This document shows, in pieces, positions 41,368 to 52,012 of a stretch of 64,000 bases of DNA. Origin of the DNA: Bacillota bacterium (lineage in GTDB: Bacteria; Bacillota; Negativicutes; CTSoil-072); assembly GCA_017889545.1 (NCBI GenBank), contig JAGFZV010000003.1, positions 1 through 64,000 of the forward strand. The letters run 5' to 3'. The notes under the pieces were generated by a model that was not told the origin of the DNA, ran no database searches, and was given only the letters and a program-made list of their open reading frames with translations. Position 1 is the first letter of the stretch. Every line of letters begins with the position of its first letter. The position numbers were made by a program, and so were the translations under genes.

Positions 41368-43797
41368 TTATTTTTTCGCATACGGTTGAAATCGCTTTAG
41401 ACGGAGCGCATTGGATACGACCGACACGGAACTGAACGCCATGGCAGCGCCGGCAATGACCGGCGATAGAAAGCCTGCCGCTGCGACCGGAATGCCAAGC
41501 GAGTTGTACGCAAGCGCCCAGAACAGGTTTTGCTTGATATTGCGCATCGTGGCTTTACTCAGTTTAATTGCCGCCACTGCCGCCAGCAGATCACCGCGAA
41601 TCAAGGTAATATCCGCCGCTTCGATAGCCACATCCGTCCCGGTACCGATTGCAAAACCGACGTCGGCTGTCGCCAGTGCCGGCGCATCATTAATCCCGTC
41701 TCCCACCATTCCCACGACCTTGCCTTCTTTTTTGAGCGCCTGCACTTTCTCTGCCTTGTGCTCCGGCAGGACTTCGGCCAGAACATTCTCTATACCGACG
41801 ATTTGGGCAATCGCTTTTGCTGCGCGCTCATTGTCGCCGGTAATCATCCAGACCTCGATCCCCAGTTGTTTGAGTTCCGCCACGGCCTGAGCCGAGCTGT
41901 CTTTCACCGTATCTGCCACGGCCAGCAGAGCCGCCACCGTCTGATTTACCGCCATCAGCATGACCGTCTTGCCCTGCTGCTCCAACGCTTCGATTTGCGC
42001 AGCAAACGGTTGAAAATCGATGGCATTTTCTTTGAGCAGTTTGCGCGTACCGACAAGAATTTCTTTACCCAGGATAGAAACTTTGACACCTTGACCCGGA
42101 ATGGCGGCAAAGGTTTCCGGATTGTCGATTGTGACGCCTTGCGCCTTGCCGTAATCAACAATCGCCTGCGCCAGCGGATGCTCTGAATTTTTCTCCGCAC
42201 TGGCAGCCATTTGTATAATTTCCGTCTGGGAAAACTCCGCCAGGACCACGATATCGGTTACTTCCGGCTGTCCTTTGGTGACGGTACCGGTCTTATCCAA
42301 TACAATGGTCGTCAGCCGATGGGCATTTTCCAGATGTTCCGCACCTTTGAACAGGATGCCGTTTTCTGCGCCTTTACCCGTTCCAACCATGATCGAGGTC
42401 GGCGTAGCCAACCCCAGCGCACAGGGACAAGCGATGACCAGTACAGCGGTAAAATTCACTAAAGCCCGGGAAAAATTGCCCGGATCAAAGAAGAAGTACC
42501 AACCGGCAAAGGTCAGCAAAGCGATAAAGACCACCGCTGGAACAAAATAGCCGGAAACAACGTCCGCAAAGCGCTGGATCGGCGCTTTGGATCCCTGCGC
42601 TTCTTCAACAATCCGAACAATTTGCGCCAGTGCCGTATCCTTGCCGACTTTGGTCGCCTGAAACTGGAAGGTGCCGAATTTGTTAATGGTCGCGCCAATG
42701 ACTTCGTCGCCGATTTTTTTGTCGACCGGTAAACTTTCACCGGTCAGCATGGATTCATCGACCGCCGAATCGCCTTCCGTAACCATCCCGTCCACCGGAA
42801 TTTTCTCGCCCGGCCGGACAATCACGATGTCGCCGACCTGCACGTCTTCGACGGAAATATCGATTTCCTGCCCGTCGCGCAGCACTCGGGCTGTTTTGGC
42901 CCGCAAACCCATCAATGCTTTAATCGCCTCGGAGGTACGGCCTTTGGCGATGGCTTCCAATAATTTGCCGACAATAATCAAAGTGATCAAAATGGCTGAG
43001 GTTTCAAAATACAGTTCGCTGACGCCGCGCAAAACATTGGCGATGCTATAAAGATATGCAGCCGAAGTTCCCAGCGCGACCAGCACATCCATATTGGCGC
43101 TGCCATTCTTCAATGCAAGGTAGGCGCCGCGGTAAAATTGCCAGCCGGCAACCAGCTGCACCGGCGTCGCCAACGCCCACTGCAAATACGGGTTCATTAA
43201 CAGATGAGCCAACGTGCTCATTATTCCTGTAAGATGAAGGATCATCCCCAACAAAAGCGGTAGGGAAAATGAGGCTGAGAGAATCAGTCGGAAGCGTTGA
43301 TGAGCAATTTCCGCTGCGCGGATCTCTTTTTCCTTGTCAACCTCCGCAGCGTTTGTCAGGTTATGCGCCCCATAGCCAAGATCTTCAATCTTTGCTTTAA
43401 AGTCACTGACGGAGACATCACTGGCATTGAATTCAATCGTCGCTTTTTCCATCGCCAGATTCACATTGGCCTGATATACGCCCGACATTTTATTCAACCC
43501 TTTTTCGATCCGGGCGGAACAGGCGGCGCACGTCATGCCGGTAACTTTCAATTCCGCTTTGTCTTTGATCACCCGGTAGCCCAAATCTTCCACTTTGGCA
43601 GCGATTTCCCGCAAGCTGATTTTGGTTTGGTCATACGTTACCGCCGCTTTTTCAGCCGCCAGATTGACATTCGCCCTTTTTACACCCTGCAAAGCGGATA
43701 AGCCTTTCTCAACCCTGTTTGCACAGGCCGCGCAGGACATTCCGCTGATCTTTAGCGTAGAAGAAGTGAGTTTGGTTTTGTTGTTCATATCCGCCAT
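41368..43797 (-). CDS. copA: Copper-translocating P-type ATPase CopA (two HMA domains)
   Basis: [12 protein letters not shown] and [36 protein letters not shown]. Confidence 0.96.
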   Translation of the reverse strand: MADMNNKTKLTSSTLKISGMSCAACANRVEKGLSALQGVKRANVNLAAEKAAVTYDQTKISLREIAAKVEDLGYRVIKDKAELKVTGMTCAACSARIEKGLNKMSGVYQANVNLAMEKATIEFNASDVSVSDFKAKIEDLGYGAHNLTNAAEVDKEKEIRAAEIAHQRFRLILSASFSLPLLLGMILHLTGIMSTLAHLLMNPYLQWALATPVQLVAGWQFYRGAYLALKNGSANMDVLVALGTSAAYLYSIANVLRGVSELYFETSAILITLIIVGKLLEAIAKGRTSEAIKALMGLRAKTARVLRDGQEIDISVEDVQVGDIVIVRPGEKIPVDGMVTEGDSAVDESMLTGESLPVDKKIGDEVIGATINKFGTFQFQATKVGKDTALAQIVRIVEEAQGSKAPIQRFADVVSGYFVPAVVFIALLTFAGWYFFFDPGNFSRALVNFTAVLVIACPCALGLATPTSIMVGTGKGAENGILFKGAEHLENAHRLTTIVLDKTGTVTKGQPEVTDIVVLAEFSQTEIIQMAASAEKNSEHPLAQAIVDYGKAQGVTIDNPETFAAIPGQGVKVSILGKEILVGTRKLLKENAIDFQPFAAQIEALEQQGKTVMLMAVNQTVAALLAVADTVKDSSAQAVAELKQLGIEVWMITGDNERAAKAIAQIVGIENVLAEVLPEHKAEKVQALKKEGKVVGMVGDGINDAPALATADVGFAIGTGTDVAIEAADITLIRGDLLAAVAAIKLSKATMRNIKQNLFWALAYNSLGIPVAAAGFLSPVIAGAAMAFSSVSVVSNALRLKRFQPYAKK

Positions 43798-43839
43798 AGC
43801 TTCTCACCCGCCCTAATCTATTTTAAAAGTTGTTGTCCT

Positions 43840-44109
43840 TTATTTCGCAAACTTCGATAACACCTTCATGAGTTCTTCGATAGATTCCTCCGCCCGATCA
43901 TCACGGATCGCATTGACCACGCAGCTTTTCGTATGGCTTTCCAGAATGATCAGAGCAACCTGGCTCAACGCGGATCGCGCCGCGATCACTTGCTGCAATA
44001 TATCGACACAGTAACGGCTGTCGTTGAGCATTTTCTCAATGCCGTTGATTTGCCCGCCCACTTTTCGCAGCCGCCGGGTAATGTTGCTTTTTTCTTGTTC
44101 ATCCAGCAA
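43840..44109 (-). CDS. csoR: Cu(I)-sensing repressor CsoR
   Basis: C-H-C ligand pattern (YCVDIL...LESHTKSCV); next to copA. Confidence 0.92.
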   Translation of the reverse strand: MLDEQEKSNITRRLRKVGGQINGIEKMLNDSRYCVDILQQVIAARSALSQVALIILESHTKSCVVNAIRDDRAEESIEELMKVLSKFAK

Positions 44110-44126
44110 TGTGATACCCCCTTTTT

Positions 44127-44158
44127 ATAATATACTATACCCCGGTATAGTATATTAT
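44127..44158. promoter_or_regulatory. CsoR operator-like palindrome
   Basis: ataatatactatacc-cc-ggtatagtatattat: 15-bp perfect arms just upstream of csoR-copA. Confidence 0.75.
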
Positions 44159-44232
44159 GGGCTATAAAAAAGCACCTGTCAACAACGAGAAAAGCGCCTC
44201 TTCTACAGAAGCGCTTTCCAGAGATCAATATC

Positions 44233-44508
44233 TTAAAAATGAACAACCCGCTCCGCTAATTCGGCCTGCTTGGCGTCATTGAAGTTCGTTTGCTCGCTTA
44301 AATAACCGGTGATTCGGCGAATACGGCGGATCGGCGATTTTTCATATGCTTTGATTACCACTTCATCTTGATCCAGTTCAAGAACAACCTTGCCCAATTT
44401 TTTCCCTTTTGTTTTCCAATTTTGAATTTCTTCCAGCACATATTGCTTTGCTTCTTCCTCGTTCATGCCTTCCGGCATTTGTACCAGTACATCGTTCATC
44501 ATCATCAT
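44233..44508 (-). CDS. Small hypothetical protein, C-terminus resembles NrdD-type RRITGYL segments
   Basis: 91 aa with RRIRRITGYLSEQTNFNDAKQAELAERV; family assignment uncertain. Confidence 0.55.
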   Translation of the reverse strand: MMMMNDVLVQMPEGMNEEEAKQYVLEEIQNWKTKGKKLGKVVLELDQDEVVIKAYEKSPIRRIRRITGYLSEQTNFNDAKQAELAERVVHF

Positions 44509-44781
44509 GGATCCATTCGACCTCCCTGATAGTTAATTTATATCTAAAATTTATATTCTCTATGAAAAATCATTCTCCTGCTAAAAACACAAGATATTGT
44601 GATTTTTTTTTTATCAACCCACTATATATCAGCATAAAGCATCGTTATTTATCCATAATCAACTGTGCTTTGTCTATCAGATAAAATTCCATGTCGATTT
44701 ACCAATATAATGCAGGATTATAGCAAGAAATAGCGAAGGAATTATTATGAATATTCAATATATTTTCACAGGAGACACGGT

Positions 44782-46125
44782 ATGAACAATCAACCACGCT
44801 CCCGCATCAGCCGAACCTTTACTTCCATGAAAACGGGACTGTTCCTATTGGCCGTCATTATCCTGTTTTCCATTGCCGGCACCATCATTCCGCAAGAACG
44901 GACACTTTCAACCGCCGGCCCTATTTTCCGGTTTTTTTATTACACGCTGAATTTAGGCGATATTTATCACAGTTGGTGGTTCAGCTTTCTCCTCTTTAGT
45001 CTCTGCCTCAACATTGCCGTTTGTTCTTTCTCGCGCCTGCCTGCCTTGTTTAAGTCTACATTCTTTACCCCGCCCTGGCTGCCTTCCATCGCTTGGCAGC
45101 AGGAACACCGCCTAAACGCTTCGCCTGACGAGGCAATGGGACTTCTCAGTCAGACACTTGATCAAGCCGGGTTCCGCGTATGGGATGTTACTCCCTATCG
45201 CATCTGCGCCCGCAAAGGACAACTGGCGCCGTGGGGAACGTTTCTGGTTCATCTCTCCGTTCTGTTCATCGCATTGGGTGCTTTTTATGGAAGTATAACC
45301 GGGTTTCGTTATACTATTCAAATGGCGCCGGGTGATTCCATAGTGATTGGCGCCGGTGAGCATTCCGGTGCCGGACGTCCTTTTACGCTGACATTACAAT
45401 CTTTTACTATCGAGCACTATTCCAACGGACAGATTTCCGACTGGATCAGTACTCTGGAAATCGTTCAGAATGAAAAAAAAGAAGCCCTTCAGGCGGTAAA
45501 GGTGAACCATCCGTTATCCTATCAAGGGATCTCCTTTTACCAATCTTCGTATGCCAGCCTGTACCCCATGGAGCAACGCTCTGCCGGACGCACCGTGCAA
45601 GCAGTCCGTCTGCAGGAAAAAGAGCCATATATTGTAGACGAGCAGCAGGGAATTGCGGTAGTGCCAATAAAATATCTGCCTGATTTTGATGCGCAAAACC
45701 CCATGGTCAGCCGTTCCGCCAATCCTGTCAATCCTCATGTCATTTATCTTGCCTATGCCGGCGGCCGCCCGCTGGGCATGAATGCCATTGCAATTGGAAA
45801 ACCCCTCTTGCTTCCTGGATCGTCCGCAGAAGTGATCTTTCATTCTGTTCTGGAATCTTCCGGATTAGAGGTGAAATACGACCCCGGTCTGCCGTTGGTT
45901 TTTGCCGGATTTGCCTTAATGAGCCTGGCCTTCTTTGCCAGTCTTTATCCCCGACGGCGCATTGTGTATGCCCAAATCAGACCCGACGGAGATGCGGCTT
46001 GCCTGTCTATTTCCTTGCTTGGCAAGTCCCAATTGCCGGAAGAGGAATTGTCGCGGCTTTGCAAGGCCATGATCGCTGCTGCGGAAGAAACATCCACAAG
46101 GAGGGCCGACCGTGCCAAATTATGA
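44782..46125 (+). CDS. Cytochrome c biogenesis protein ResB
   Basis: SMKTGLFLLAVIILFSIAGTIIPQ; PWGTFLVHLSVLFIALGA; overlaps ccsA. Confidence 0.93.
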   Translation: MNNQPRSRISRTFTSMKTGLFLLAVIILFSIAGTIIPQERTLSTAGPIFRFFYYTLNLGDIYHSWWFSFLLFSLCLNIAVCSFSRLPALFKSTFFTPPWLPSIAWQQEHRLNASPDEAMGLLSQTLDQAGFRVWDVTPYRICARKGQLAPWGTFLVHLSVLFIALGAFYGSITGFRYTIQMAPGDSIVIGAGEHSGAGRPFTLTLQSFTIEHYSNGQISDWISTLEIVQNEKKEALQAVKVNHPLSYQGISFYQSSYASLYPMEQRSAGRTVQAVRLQEKEPYIVDEQQGIAVVPIKYLPDFDAQNPMVSRSANPVNPHVIYLAYAGGRPLGMNAIAIGKPLLLPGSSAEVIFHSVLESSGLEVKYDPGLPLVFAGFALMSLAFFASLYPRRRIVYAQIRPDGDAACLSISLLGKSQLPEEELSRLCKAMIAAAEETSTRRADRAKL

Positions 46126-46933
46126 GATGCCGATCATTGTCACTGCCTTTTTTCTTTATTTTTTCGCTGCCGTTTTTTATATCGGCTACATCGTACTGCT
46201 GCGCCCTTGGCTGGCCCGCTTGGGTCGTTGGACCGCCATCGCCGGTCTGACTGCTAATTTTGCCGCTGCAGGGTTGAGAACATTTCATGCCAGCCATGCT
46301 CCTTTTGCAAATATGTATGAGTTTGGCATTGTTCTGGTTGCGGTCATCGTCTGCGGCTATTTATGGATCGATCTTCGTTACGGCCATCACTCGCTGGGCG
46401 CTTTCATAATGCCTGTAGCCTTTCTCTTTTTGGGTGTGTTCATTCTGTTCTATCAAGATGCGAAGCCGTTGATGCCTGCCCTGAAGAGCAACTGGCTTTT
46501 AGCCCATGTCATGACGGCGGTCATCGCGTATGGCGCGTTGGCATTTTCCTTTGCCGCAGCGTTAATGTACCGATGGCGCCGCTATCTGGATACCGGCGCC
46601 AACCCGGCGCTCCTTGCCCTGATCCCCGCTCCGCATGTCCTGGAATATCTGATTAACCGCTCGATTATTCTGGCAATGCCTTTTCTCACCTTGCTGATCA
46701 TTACCGGCGCAGTATGGGCCGAATACGCCTGGGGATCGTATTGGCGCTGGGATCCGAAAGAAACATGGTCTTTGGTTACATGGCTTGTGTATGCAGCGTA
46801 TCTGCATGGCCGCGCTGTCTATTCATGGCACGGTCAAACCGCCATCAATTGGGCGCTTTCCGGTTTTTTGATCGTGCTCTTTACGTTCATTGGTGTCAAT
46901 GTTTTGCTGCCCGGACTGCACAGTTATCAATAA
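46112..46933 (+). CDS. ccsA: Cytochrome c biogenesis protein CcsA/ResC
   Basis: WAEYAWGSYWRWDPKETWSLVTWLVYAAYLHGR tryptophan-rich motif. Confidence 0.96.
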   Translation: MPNYEMPIIVTAFFLYFFAAVFYIGYIVLLRPWLARLGRWTAIAGLTANFAAAGLRTFHASHAPFANMYEFGIVLVAVIVCGYLWIDLRYGHHSLGAFIMPVAFLFLGVFILFYQDAKPLMPALKSNWLLAHVMTAVIAYGALAFSFAAALMYRWRRYLDTGANPALLALIPAPHVLEYLINRSIILAMPFLTLLIITGAVWAEYAWGSYWRWDPKETWSLVTWLVYAAYLHGRAVYSWHGQTAINWALSGFLIVLFTFIGVNVLLPGLHSYQ

Positions 46934-46963
46934 GGGTATATCGCTTGCGAGGAGGGAGGACGC

Positions 46964-47452
46964 TTGGATAACGAACCGAAAGAAAACAAACGGGCTTTGC
47001 GCTACGGCATGGCGGGAGCGATCCTGATGATGGTCCTCGTTCTAGTCATGAGCGCCAGTCTTGCCTATGTCGATCAACCCCAATTCTGCGGCAGCTGCCA
47101 CTCGATGAAAGAAGTGTACGCGGGTTTTGCAGCCTCTAATCATAAGCAATTCACCTGCGGCGACTGTCACCTGCCCCAGCAAAACATTGTCGTAAAAATG
47201 TCAGCCAAAACAAAGAGCGGCATGAGCCATGTCTATCACGAGACTTTGAAGGATTACCCCGAACCTTTGCATGTTTCCAAAGATGGAAAAAAAATTCTGG
47301 CTGATAATTGCCGTCGCTGCCATTCCAGCACGATTCAAAGTACAATGATGGCAGCGGATGACAAGAACTGCACTTCCTGCCACCGCAGCCTGGTGCACCA
47401 GGAAATGAATTCCGGCAAGTTTCTTGGGAAAGGAGGTCTTAACGTTGACTAA
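46964..47452 (+). CDS. nrfH: Cytochrome c nitrite reductase small subunit NrfH (tetraheme)
   Basis: CGSCHSMK, CGDCH, CRRCH, CTSCH; TTG start with ggaggGAGGA RBS. Confidence 0.95.
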   Translation: MDNEPKENKRALRYGMAGAILMMVLVLVMSASLAYVDQPQFCGSCHSMKEVYAGFAASNHKQFTCGDCHLPQQNIVVKMSAKTKSGMSHVYHETLKDYPEPLHVSKDGKKILADNCRRCHSSTIQSTMMAADDKNCTSCHRSLVHQEMNSGKFLGKGGLNVD

Positions 47453-48734
47453 AGGGCAAAAAATCCTTGGCGGAGTGATCGTTCTATTGGTAATGTTCTT
47501 AGGTATTGTCATTCTCCGGGTATGGGGCGTTCAGCCTCCTGCCGCAGTAAAAACCGTAGCCATGGCCAAAGGTGAATATGACCCCGCTGTTTGGGGTAAA
47601 TCGTATCCATTGGAATACACCAGTTATCTAAAAAATAAGGAAATGAAGCCTTCCCCCACCGGTTATGGCGGAAGCGTATTGGTCCAAAAATGGGATATGC
47701 AGCCGGAACTGAAAGCGAATTTTGCCGGTTACGCATTTAGCTTGGACTATAAGGAGGACCGTGGTCATTTTTATGCATTGATTGACCAAAAGGAGTCCAA
47801 ACGGGTAACGCCGCAAACCGTCGGAACCTGCATCACCTGTAAAACTCCATATATTGAAAAATTATTTGCTGAACAGGGCTGGAATTACGCGAAAACACCC
47901 CTTCTCACGCTGATTGATGAGTCGAAACACCCGGTAAGCTGCGCTAGCTGCCATGATCCGGACACAATGCAATTGCGGGTCGTCAATCCGGCATTCAAAG
48001 AAGCTATGGGTCGTATCGGCGTTGATCTGACGAAGGCTTCGAAAGACGAGATGCGCTCGTATGTCTGCGGCCAGTGTCATGCCGAATACTATTTCGAACC
48101 CGGAACGAACCGCTTGGTTTTCCCTTGGGACAAAGGGTTTACACCACAAAACATGTACGAATATTATTCAACCAAGCCAAACGGGTTTGAAAGAGATTGG
48201 ATCCACGCTACTTCCGGCGCGCCCATCCTGAAAGGACAGCATCCGGATTTCGAAGAATGGAAAAACGGCACCCATGGAAAATCCGGCGTGTCCTGTGCGG
48301 ACTGCCATATGCCCTATACGCTGCAAAACGGGCAAAAATATACCTCCCACCATGTAACCAGTCCGCTGCATTATATTCAGGAATCCTGCCTGACCTGCCA
48401 TCGCGGCCAAACAGAGGAATGGGCGATGGATCAAGTCAAAACGAAACAAGACGCCGTATTCCAGATGCAGCATGCGGCCGGGCAAAAAATTGCCCAGGCG
48501 CATCAAATCATTAAACAAGCCGCCGACTCTCCCGGAGTCGACAGCGGAAAACTCGCAAAATCGCGGGAATTGATCCGCCAGGCTCAATGGTATTGGGATT
48601 ATGTTGCAGCTGCCAATTCGATGGGATTTCATAATTCCGTCCAGGAATTGCAAACGTTAGGCCAGTCTTCCGATCTGGCTTGGCAGGCGATCGAAGCGGC
48701 AAACCAAGCCGCCGGACGAAACCTGCTGCAGTAA
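47445..48734 (+). CDS. nrfA: Ammonia-forming cytochrome c nitrite reductase NrfA (pentaheme)
   Basis: CITCK catalytic heme motif plus CASCH, CGQCH, CADCH, CLTCH; TTG start with AGGAGG RBS. Confidence 0.97.
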   Translation: MTKGQKILGGVIVLLVMFLGIVILRVWGVQPPAAVKTVAMAKGEYDPAVWGKSYPLEYTSYLKNKEMKPSPTGYGGSVLVQKWDMQPELKANFAGYAFSLDYKEDRGHFYALIDQKESKRVTPQTVGTCITCKTPYIEKLFAEQGWNYAKTPLLTLIDESKHPVSCASCHDPDTMQLRVVNPAFKEAMGRIGVDLTKASKDEMRSYVCGQCHAEYYFEPGTNRLVFPWDKGFTPQNMYEYYSTKPNGFERDWIHATSGAPILKGQHPDFEEWKNGTHGKSGVSCADCHMPYTLQNGQKYTSHHVTSPLHYIQESCLTCHRGQTEEWAMDQVKTKQDAVFQMQHAAGQKIAQAHQIIKQAADSPGVDSGKLAKSRELIRQAQWYWDYVAAANSMGFHNSVQELQTLGQSSDLAWQAIEAANQAAGRNLLQ

Positions 48735-48738
48735 CATT

Positions 48739-48776
48739 AAAAAGGCGTCCTCAGTTAAAAGAGGGCGCCTTCTTGC
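48739..48776. terminator. Terminator after nrfA
   Basis: aaggcgtcctc-agttaaaa-gagggcgcctt hairpin. Confidence 0.65.
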
Positions 48777-49126
48777 TTTTCAAGATAAAGATTAACCCGG
48801 CGTAGCACTTCATCAACAATTTTTTCTGCCGGTACGGCAACCGCATCGACTGTACCATCAGCAACCAAAATGGCTTCTTTGTCGATAGGATTATACCGAT
48901 CCGCGCAACTGGCACTGCAGCCACTGAGAAAGATCACTAAATCAGCATCCAGCTGATTATAAGACGAAACCGCTCCCTGCGCAATAATTCGTTCTGATAT
49001 TTTCCTCGCAACCGCTCCCCTTTCGTAACGCGGATTACAGCCACCGCAAAATTTGATACTAACGTGTTTGCCTTTCATTAATTCGCAATATCCCCTTCGT
49101 ATCCATGTAATTCCTTCTTGCTGCAT
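48755..49126 (-). CDS. Hypothetical CGGC-motif protein
   Basis: KFCGGCNPRYERGAVARKI...FLSGCSASCADRYN. Confidence 0.75.
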   Translation of the reverse strand: MQQEGITWIRRGYCELMKGKHVSIKFCGGCNPRYERGAVARKISERIIAQGAVSSYNQLDADLVIFLSGCSASCADRYNPIDKEAILVADGTVDAVAVPAEKIVDEVLRRVNLYLEKQEGALF

Positions 49127-49144
49127 TCATTTTTTATCATTCTG

Positions 49145-49726
49145 CTAGATGCAAGCATCATATATAGTATCAGCAAAGTTCCAGGCGGCAGAAACCACCT
49201 CTTCTTTTTGCATGTTTGCGATACTGCCTGTATCTCTCATCCCCATTTTGTCAATATAGGTTAAGCGCGAATGTTTGCAGTATCTTCTTAAGCTTTCTTC
49301 AAAAGGGCCTGCGGCATATTCAATATTATAACCGCAAGTGGTCACAATGGCGCATTTTTTGCCTTCCCAAAGGGAAGATCCTTTTTTTTGCCCATAATAC
49401 TTGTTCATCCCGCGAACAAACCGATCCAGAACGGCTTTCATCGGCGGCGTACAATTCCAGGAATAAATCGGAGTCGCCCAGATGATACAGTCGGCCTGAA
49501 GAACAGCGTCAAAGATTGGCTGCAAATCATCCTGCAGCGGACAGCCGAATGCATCATAAACATCCTGGCAAAGACGGCAATCAATGCAGGGTTCAATGTG
49601 TTTGTCCGACAGGGTAATGTAATCCACCGCAGCGCCTTTTTCCGCCAATCGATCCATAAAGGGTTTCAGCACCGTCGCTGTATTGCCTTGCAATCGCGGA
49701 CTGCCCATGAGTATGCAAACTTTCAT
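49145..49726 (-). CDS. Flavodoxin-like NAD(P)H-dependent FMN reductase
   Basis: MKVCILMGSPRLQGNTATVLKPF; ATPIYSWNCTPPMKAVLDRF. Confidence 0.9.
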   Translation of the reverse strand: MKVCILMGSPRLQGNTATVLKPFMDRLAEKGAAVDYITLSDKHIEPCIDCRLCQDVYDAFGCPLQDDLQPIFDAVLQADCIIWATPIYSWNCTPPMKAVLDRFVRGMNKYYGQKKGSSLWEGKKCAIVTTCGYNIEYAAGPFEESLRRYCKHSRLTYIDKMGMRDTGSIANMQKEEVVSAAWNFADTIYDACI

Positions 49727-49745
49727 AATTGATCTCCCCTCTGAT

Positions 49746-50078
49746 TTAACTGTTATGAAAAAAACTATCTCGTTCCACCCGGCAAACCCGGGAGGCATAC
49801 ATTTTATACCATAATTCCTTGCCGTTTTTTTGGGCAACCAGATGGCGCGGCTCTTCTTTCCACTGTTTTATTGCTTCAAGCGACGTCCAATAAGAAATTG
49901 TTATTTCATATCCTGCAGAATTTCTTAAGCTCTCGACACCGCAAAACCCATCCATTTTCGAAACCATTTCTACCATTTCCCTGGCCATTTGACCATAGCC
50001 ATGATCTCCCTCAGTTCTCATGGAAGTAAAAATGACCGCATAATAGGGAGGTTCCGGAGTTTTCACAATCGGGGGCAT
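49746..50078 (-). CDS. Antibiotic biosynthesis monooxygenase (ABM) family protein
   Basis: PYYAVIFTSMRT...GFCGVESLRN..GYEITISYWTSLEAIKQWKEEPRH. Confidence 0.87.
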   Translation of the reverse strand: MPPIVKTPEPPYYAVIFTSMRTEGDHGYGQMAREMVEMVSKMDGFCGVESLRNSAGYEITISYWTSLEAIKQWKEEPRHLVAQKNGKELWYKMYASRVCRVERDSFFHNS

Positions 50079-50129
50079 ATCTTTCCCTCCAATCACATGA
50101 TCAAGTCTGATAACAGAATGCCAGACCGC

Positions 50130-50540
50130 TTATTGAACAGTCACTTTCCCTTTCATATAAGGATGCGGCGTACAAATATAATCGAATACTCCGGCTTCAT
50201 TGAACGTTTGTTTAAAGGCCTCACCTTTGCTCAAAAGCCCGCTGTCAAACGATTTACCTGTCGCAGTATGGCGGGCGGAATCCTGGTTGATCCAAGTAAT
50301 TGTTTCTCCCTTCTGTATCGTTATCTCAGCCGGCTGGAACTTAAAATCTTTGATGAACACTGTGTTTTTTTCCATTGTCTGCGTCATTTTTTCCGCAGTT
50401 TGTGTCGTTGTTTGTGCTGTCTGCGTTGCTTTTTCCGTAGTCTGTGTCGTCCGTACATTCGGAGCAGTACCGCACGCGGTGATAATTGCGGCAATCAGCA
50501 GCAGCAGCAAACCCACCAAAAGTACTCTGTTTCTTTTCAT
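50130..50540 (-). CDS. Cupredoxin (type 1 copper) lipoprotein
   Basis: Lipobox AAIITACGT; TWINQDSARHTA and YICTPHPYMKG copper-site motifs; TQT-rich linker. Confidence 0.88.
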   Translation of the reverse strand: MKRNRVLLVGLLLLLIAAIITACGTAPNVRTTQTTEKATQTAQTTTQTAEKMTQTMEKNTVFIKDFKFQPAEITIQKGETITWINQDSARHTATGKSFDSGLLSKGEAFKQTFNEAGVFDYICTPHPYMKGKVTVQ

Positions 50541-50606
50541 ACATTTTTCGCTCCTTTCCTTTTGTACGTTTTTACTGTCAAAATATCACCTGAAGCAAAT
50601 TTTTCT

Positions 50607-50816
50607 TTACAACGAGAATATCCCCGAACGTAAGCCAATTGCGATCGAGCCATGGATAATAGCCAATAGCAGCAGCAAGTATCCTATGCTTCGGTGCCAG
50701 GAAAATGGTATGGGCAGGATTCTCTTGCCTGTGGCAATTTGAAAAAGGACGAGCATAAGCAAGAGGATACCCAACCATATATGGAGAGGTTGTCCCAAGA
50801 TTAACGGTATCTTCAT
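50607..50816 (-). CDS. Small two-TM membrane protein, possibly b-type cytochrome-like
   Basis: MKIPLILGQPLHIWLGILLLMLVLFQIATGKRILPIPFSWHRSIGYLLLLLAIIHGSIAIG; His in each TM segment. Confidence 0.6.
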   Translation of the reverse strand: MKIPLILGQPLHIWLGILLLMLVLFQIATGKRILPIPFSWHRSIGYLLLLLAIIHGSIAIGLRSGIFSL

Positions 50817-50963
50817 CTGTTTCCAACTCTCTTCCTTCCTATTTTGCGAAACAACTTAAAGTTATGTTTTCTTCCACAAAGTTACGAAAAATCCCTTCAA
50901 AATTCAGAATATTTCGTTTGTGCTGCCCATCCTTCATTTGCCCAGGGGAAAGCAGACTTTTCA

Positions 50964-51287
50964 CTATAATCCGCCGGCACGTAATAGAAGCATGGTTATG
51001 GTCCCAATTCCCACTGTGACAACAAAATTGCGAAAACGCCAAGCCAAAAAAATAGTCACTACGCCTGCCGCCAAATAGGGATTGTACAGCGATAAGTTAA
51101 GAACTCCTTTGGGAGAAAAAATGGCCGAAGCCACCAATGCGCTGAATACTCCGATCGGGATCCATTTTAAACAGCGTTGCAGCGCATCCGGCATCCCTGT
51201 TCTGCGCAGCAGAAAAACCGACGCGAACCGTGTAAATAAAGCTGCAATTGCCATAACGATAATGAGCACAGCAATTTCAAGTCTCAT
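50964..51287 (-). CDS. azlD: Branched-chain amino acid exporter small subunit AzlD
   Basis: ~107 aa, multi-TM, overlaps azlC; TRFASVFLLRRTGMPDALQRCLKWIPIGVFSALV. Confidence 0.9.
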   Translation of the reverse strand: MRLEIAVLIIVMAIAALFTRFASVFLLRRTGMPDALQRCLKWIPIGVFSALVASAIFSPKGVLNLSLYNPYLAAGVVTIFLAWRFRNFVVTVGIGTITMLLLRAGGL

Positions 51288-51984
51288 CTTTCATTCTCCC
51301 TTCAAGGAATACGCCGCTGGCGACTGCCGTCGTGCACGCAAGCAAGATGTACCATTTGCCGGATAGATAACACGCACCAAACACGGCTGCCGCAGCCGCT
51401 GCAAGGCCGACGCAAAGAGTAACACGGTCGCGCAGTTGGGGAACCAAAATCGCAATGAATACGGCAGTAAGCGCGAAATCCAGACCCCAAGACAGCAGAT
51501 TCGGCACATGGTTGATGAGAAACACACCCGCCATATTGGATGCGGTCCAGAAAACATACTGCACGGCGCTGGCGCCCAGCTGGTAATCCGCACTGTAGCC
51601 GGACTGCCTGATCCGGTTCATGGTGATCGCATACGTACCATCGGAAATTCCAAAACAAAGCAAATTACGAATCCGCTCCGGCAATTTGTCGATATAGGGG
51701 AAAAGCGAGGCCGTCAGCAAAAGGTTGTGCAAATTCACCAGCAGTACGTTTAAGAACAAAGAACCAAGCAAGGCGTTTCCGGATTGAAACATCATAATCG
51801 CAACATACTGTGAGGTTCCGGAAAACACAAGCATTGACATGAAGAACACTTCCGCAGGCGTAAACCCGGCGGCAACGGCCATCACTCCGCACATAATCCC
51901 AAACGGAACTCCTCCTACCATTAACGGCAAACAATCACGGCAGCCTGCCAGGAAATCGGTTCGTGATTGGTAATACACCCGCAT
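51277..51984 (-). CDS. azlC: Branched-chain amino acid exporter AzlC
   Basis: GVPFGIMCGVMAVAAGFTPAEVFFMSMLVFSGTSQYVA. Confidence 0.95.
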   Translation of the reverse strand: MRVYYQSRTDFLAGCRDCLPLMVGGVPFGIMCGVMAVAAGFTPAEVFFMSMLVFSGTSQYVAIMMFQSGNALLGSLFLNVLLVNLHNLLLTASLFPYIDKLPERIRNLLCFGISDGTYAITMNRIRQSGYSADYQLGASAVQYVFWTASNMAGVFLINHVPNLLSWGLDFALTAVFIAILVPQLRDRVTLCVGLAAAAAAVFGACYLSGKWYILLACTTAVASGVFLEGRMKDET

Positions 51985-52012
51985 AACTGCACCCTCTTTT
52001 CTTCGTCTTCGC

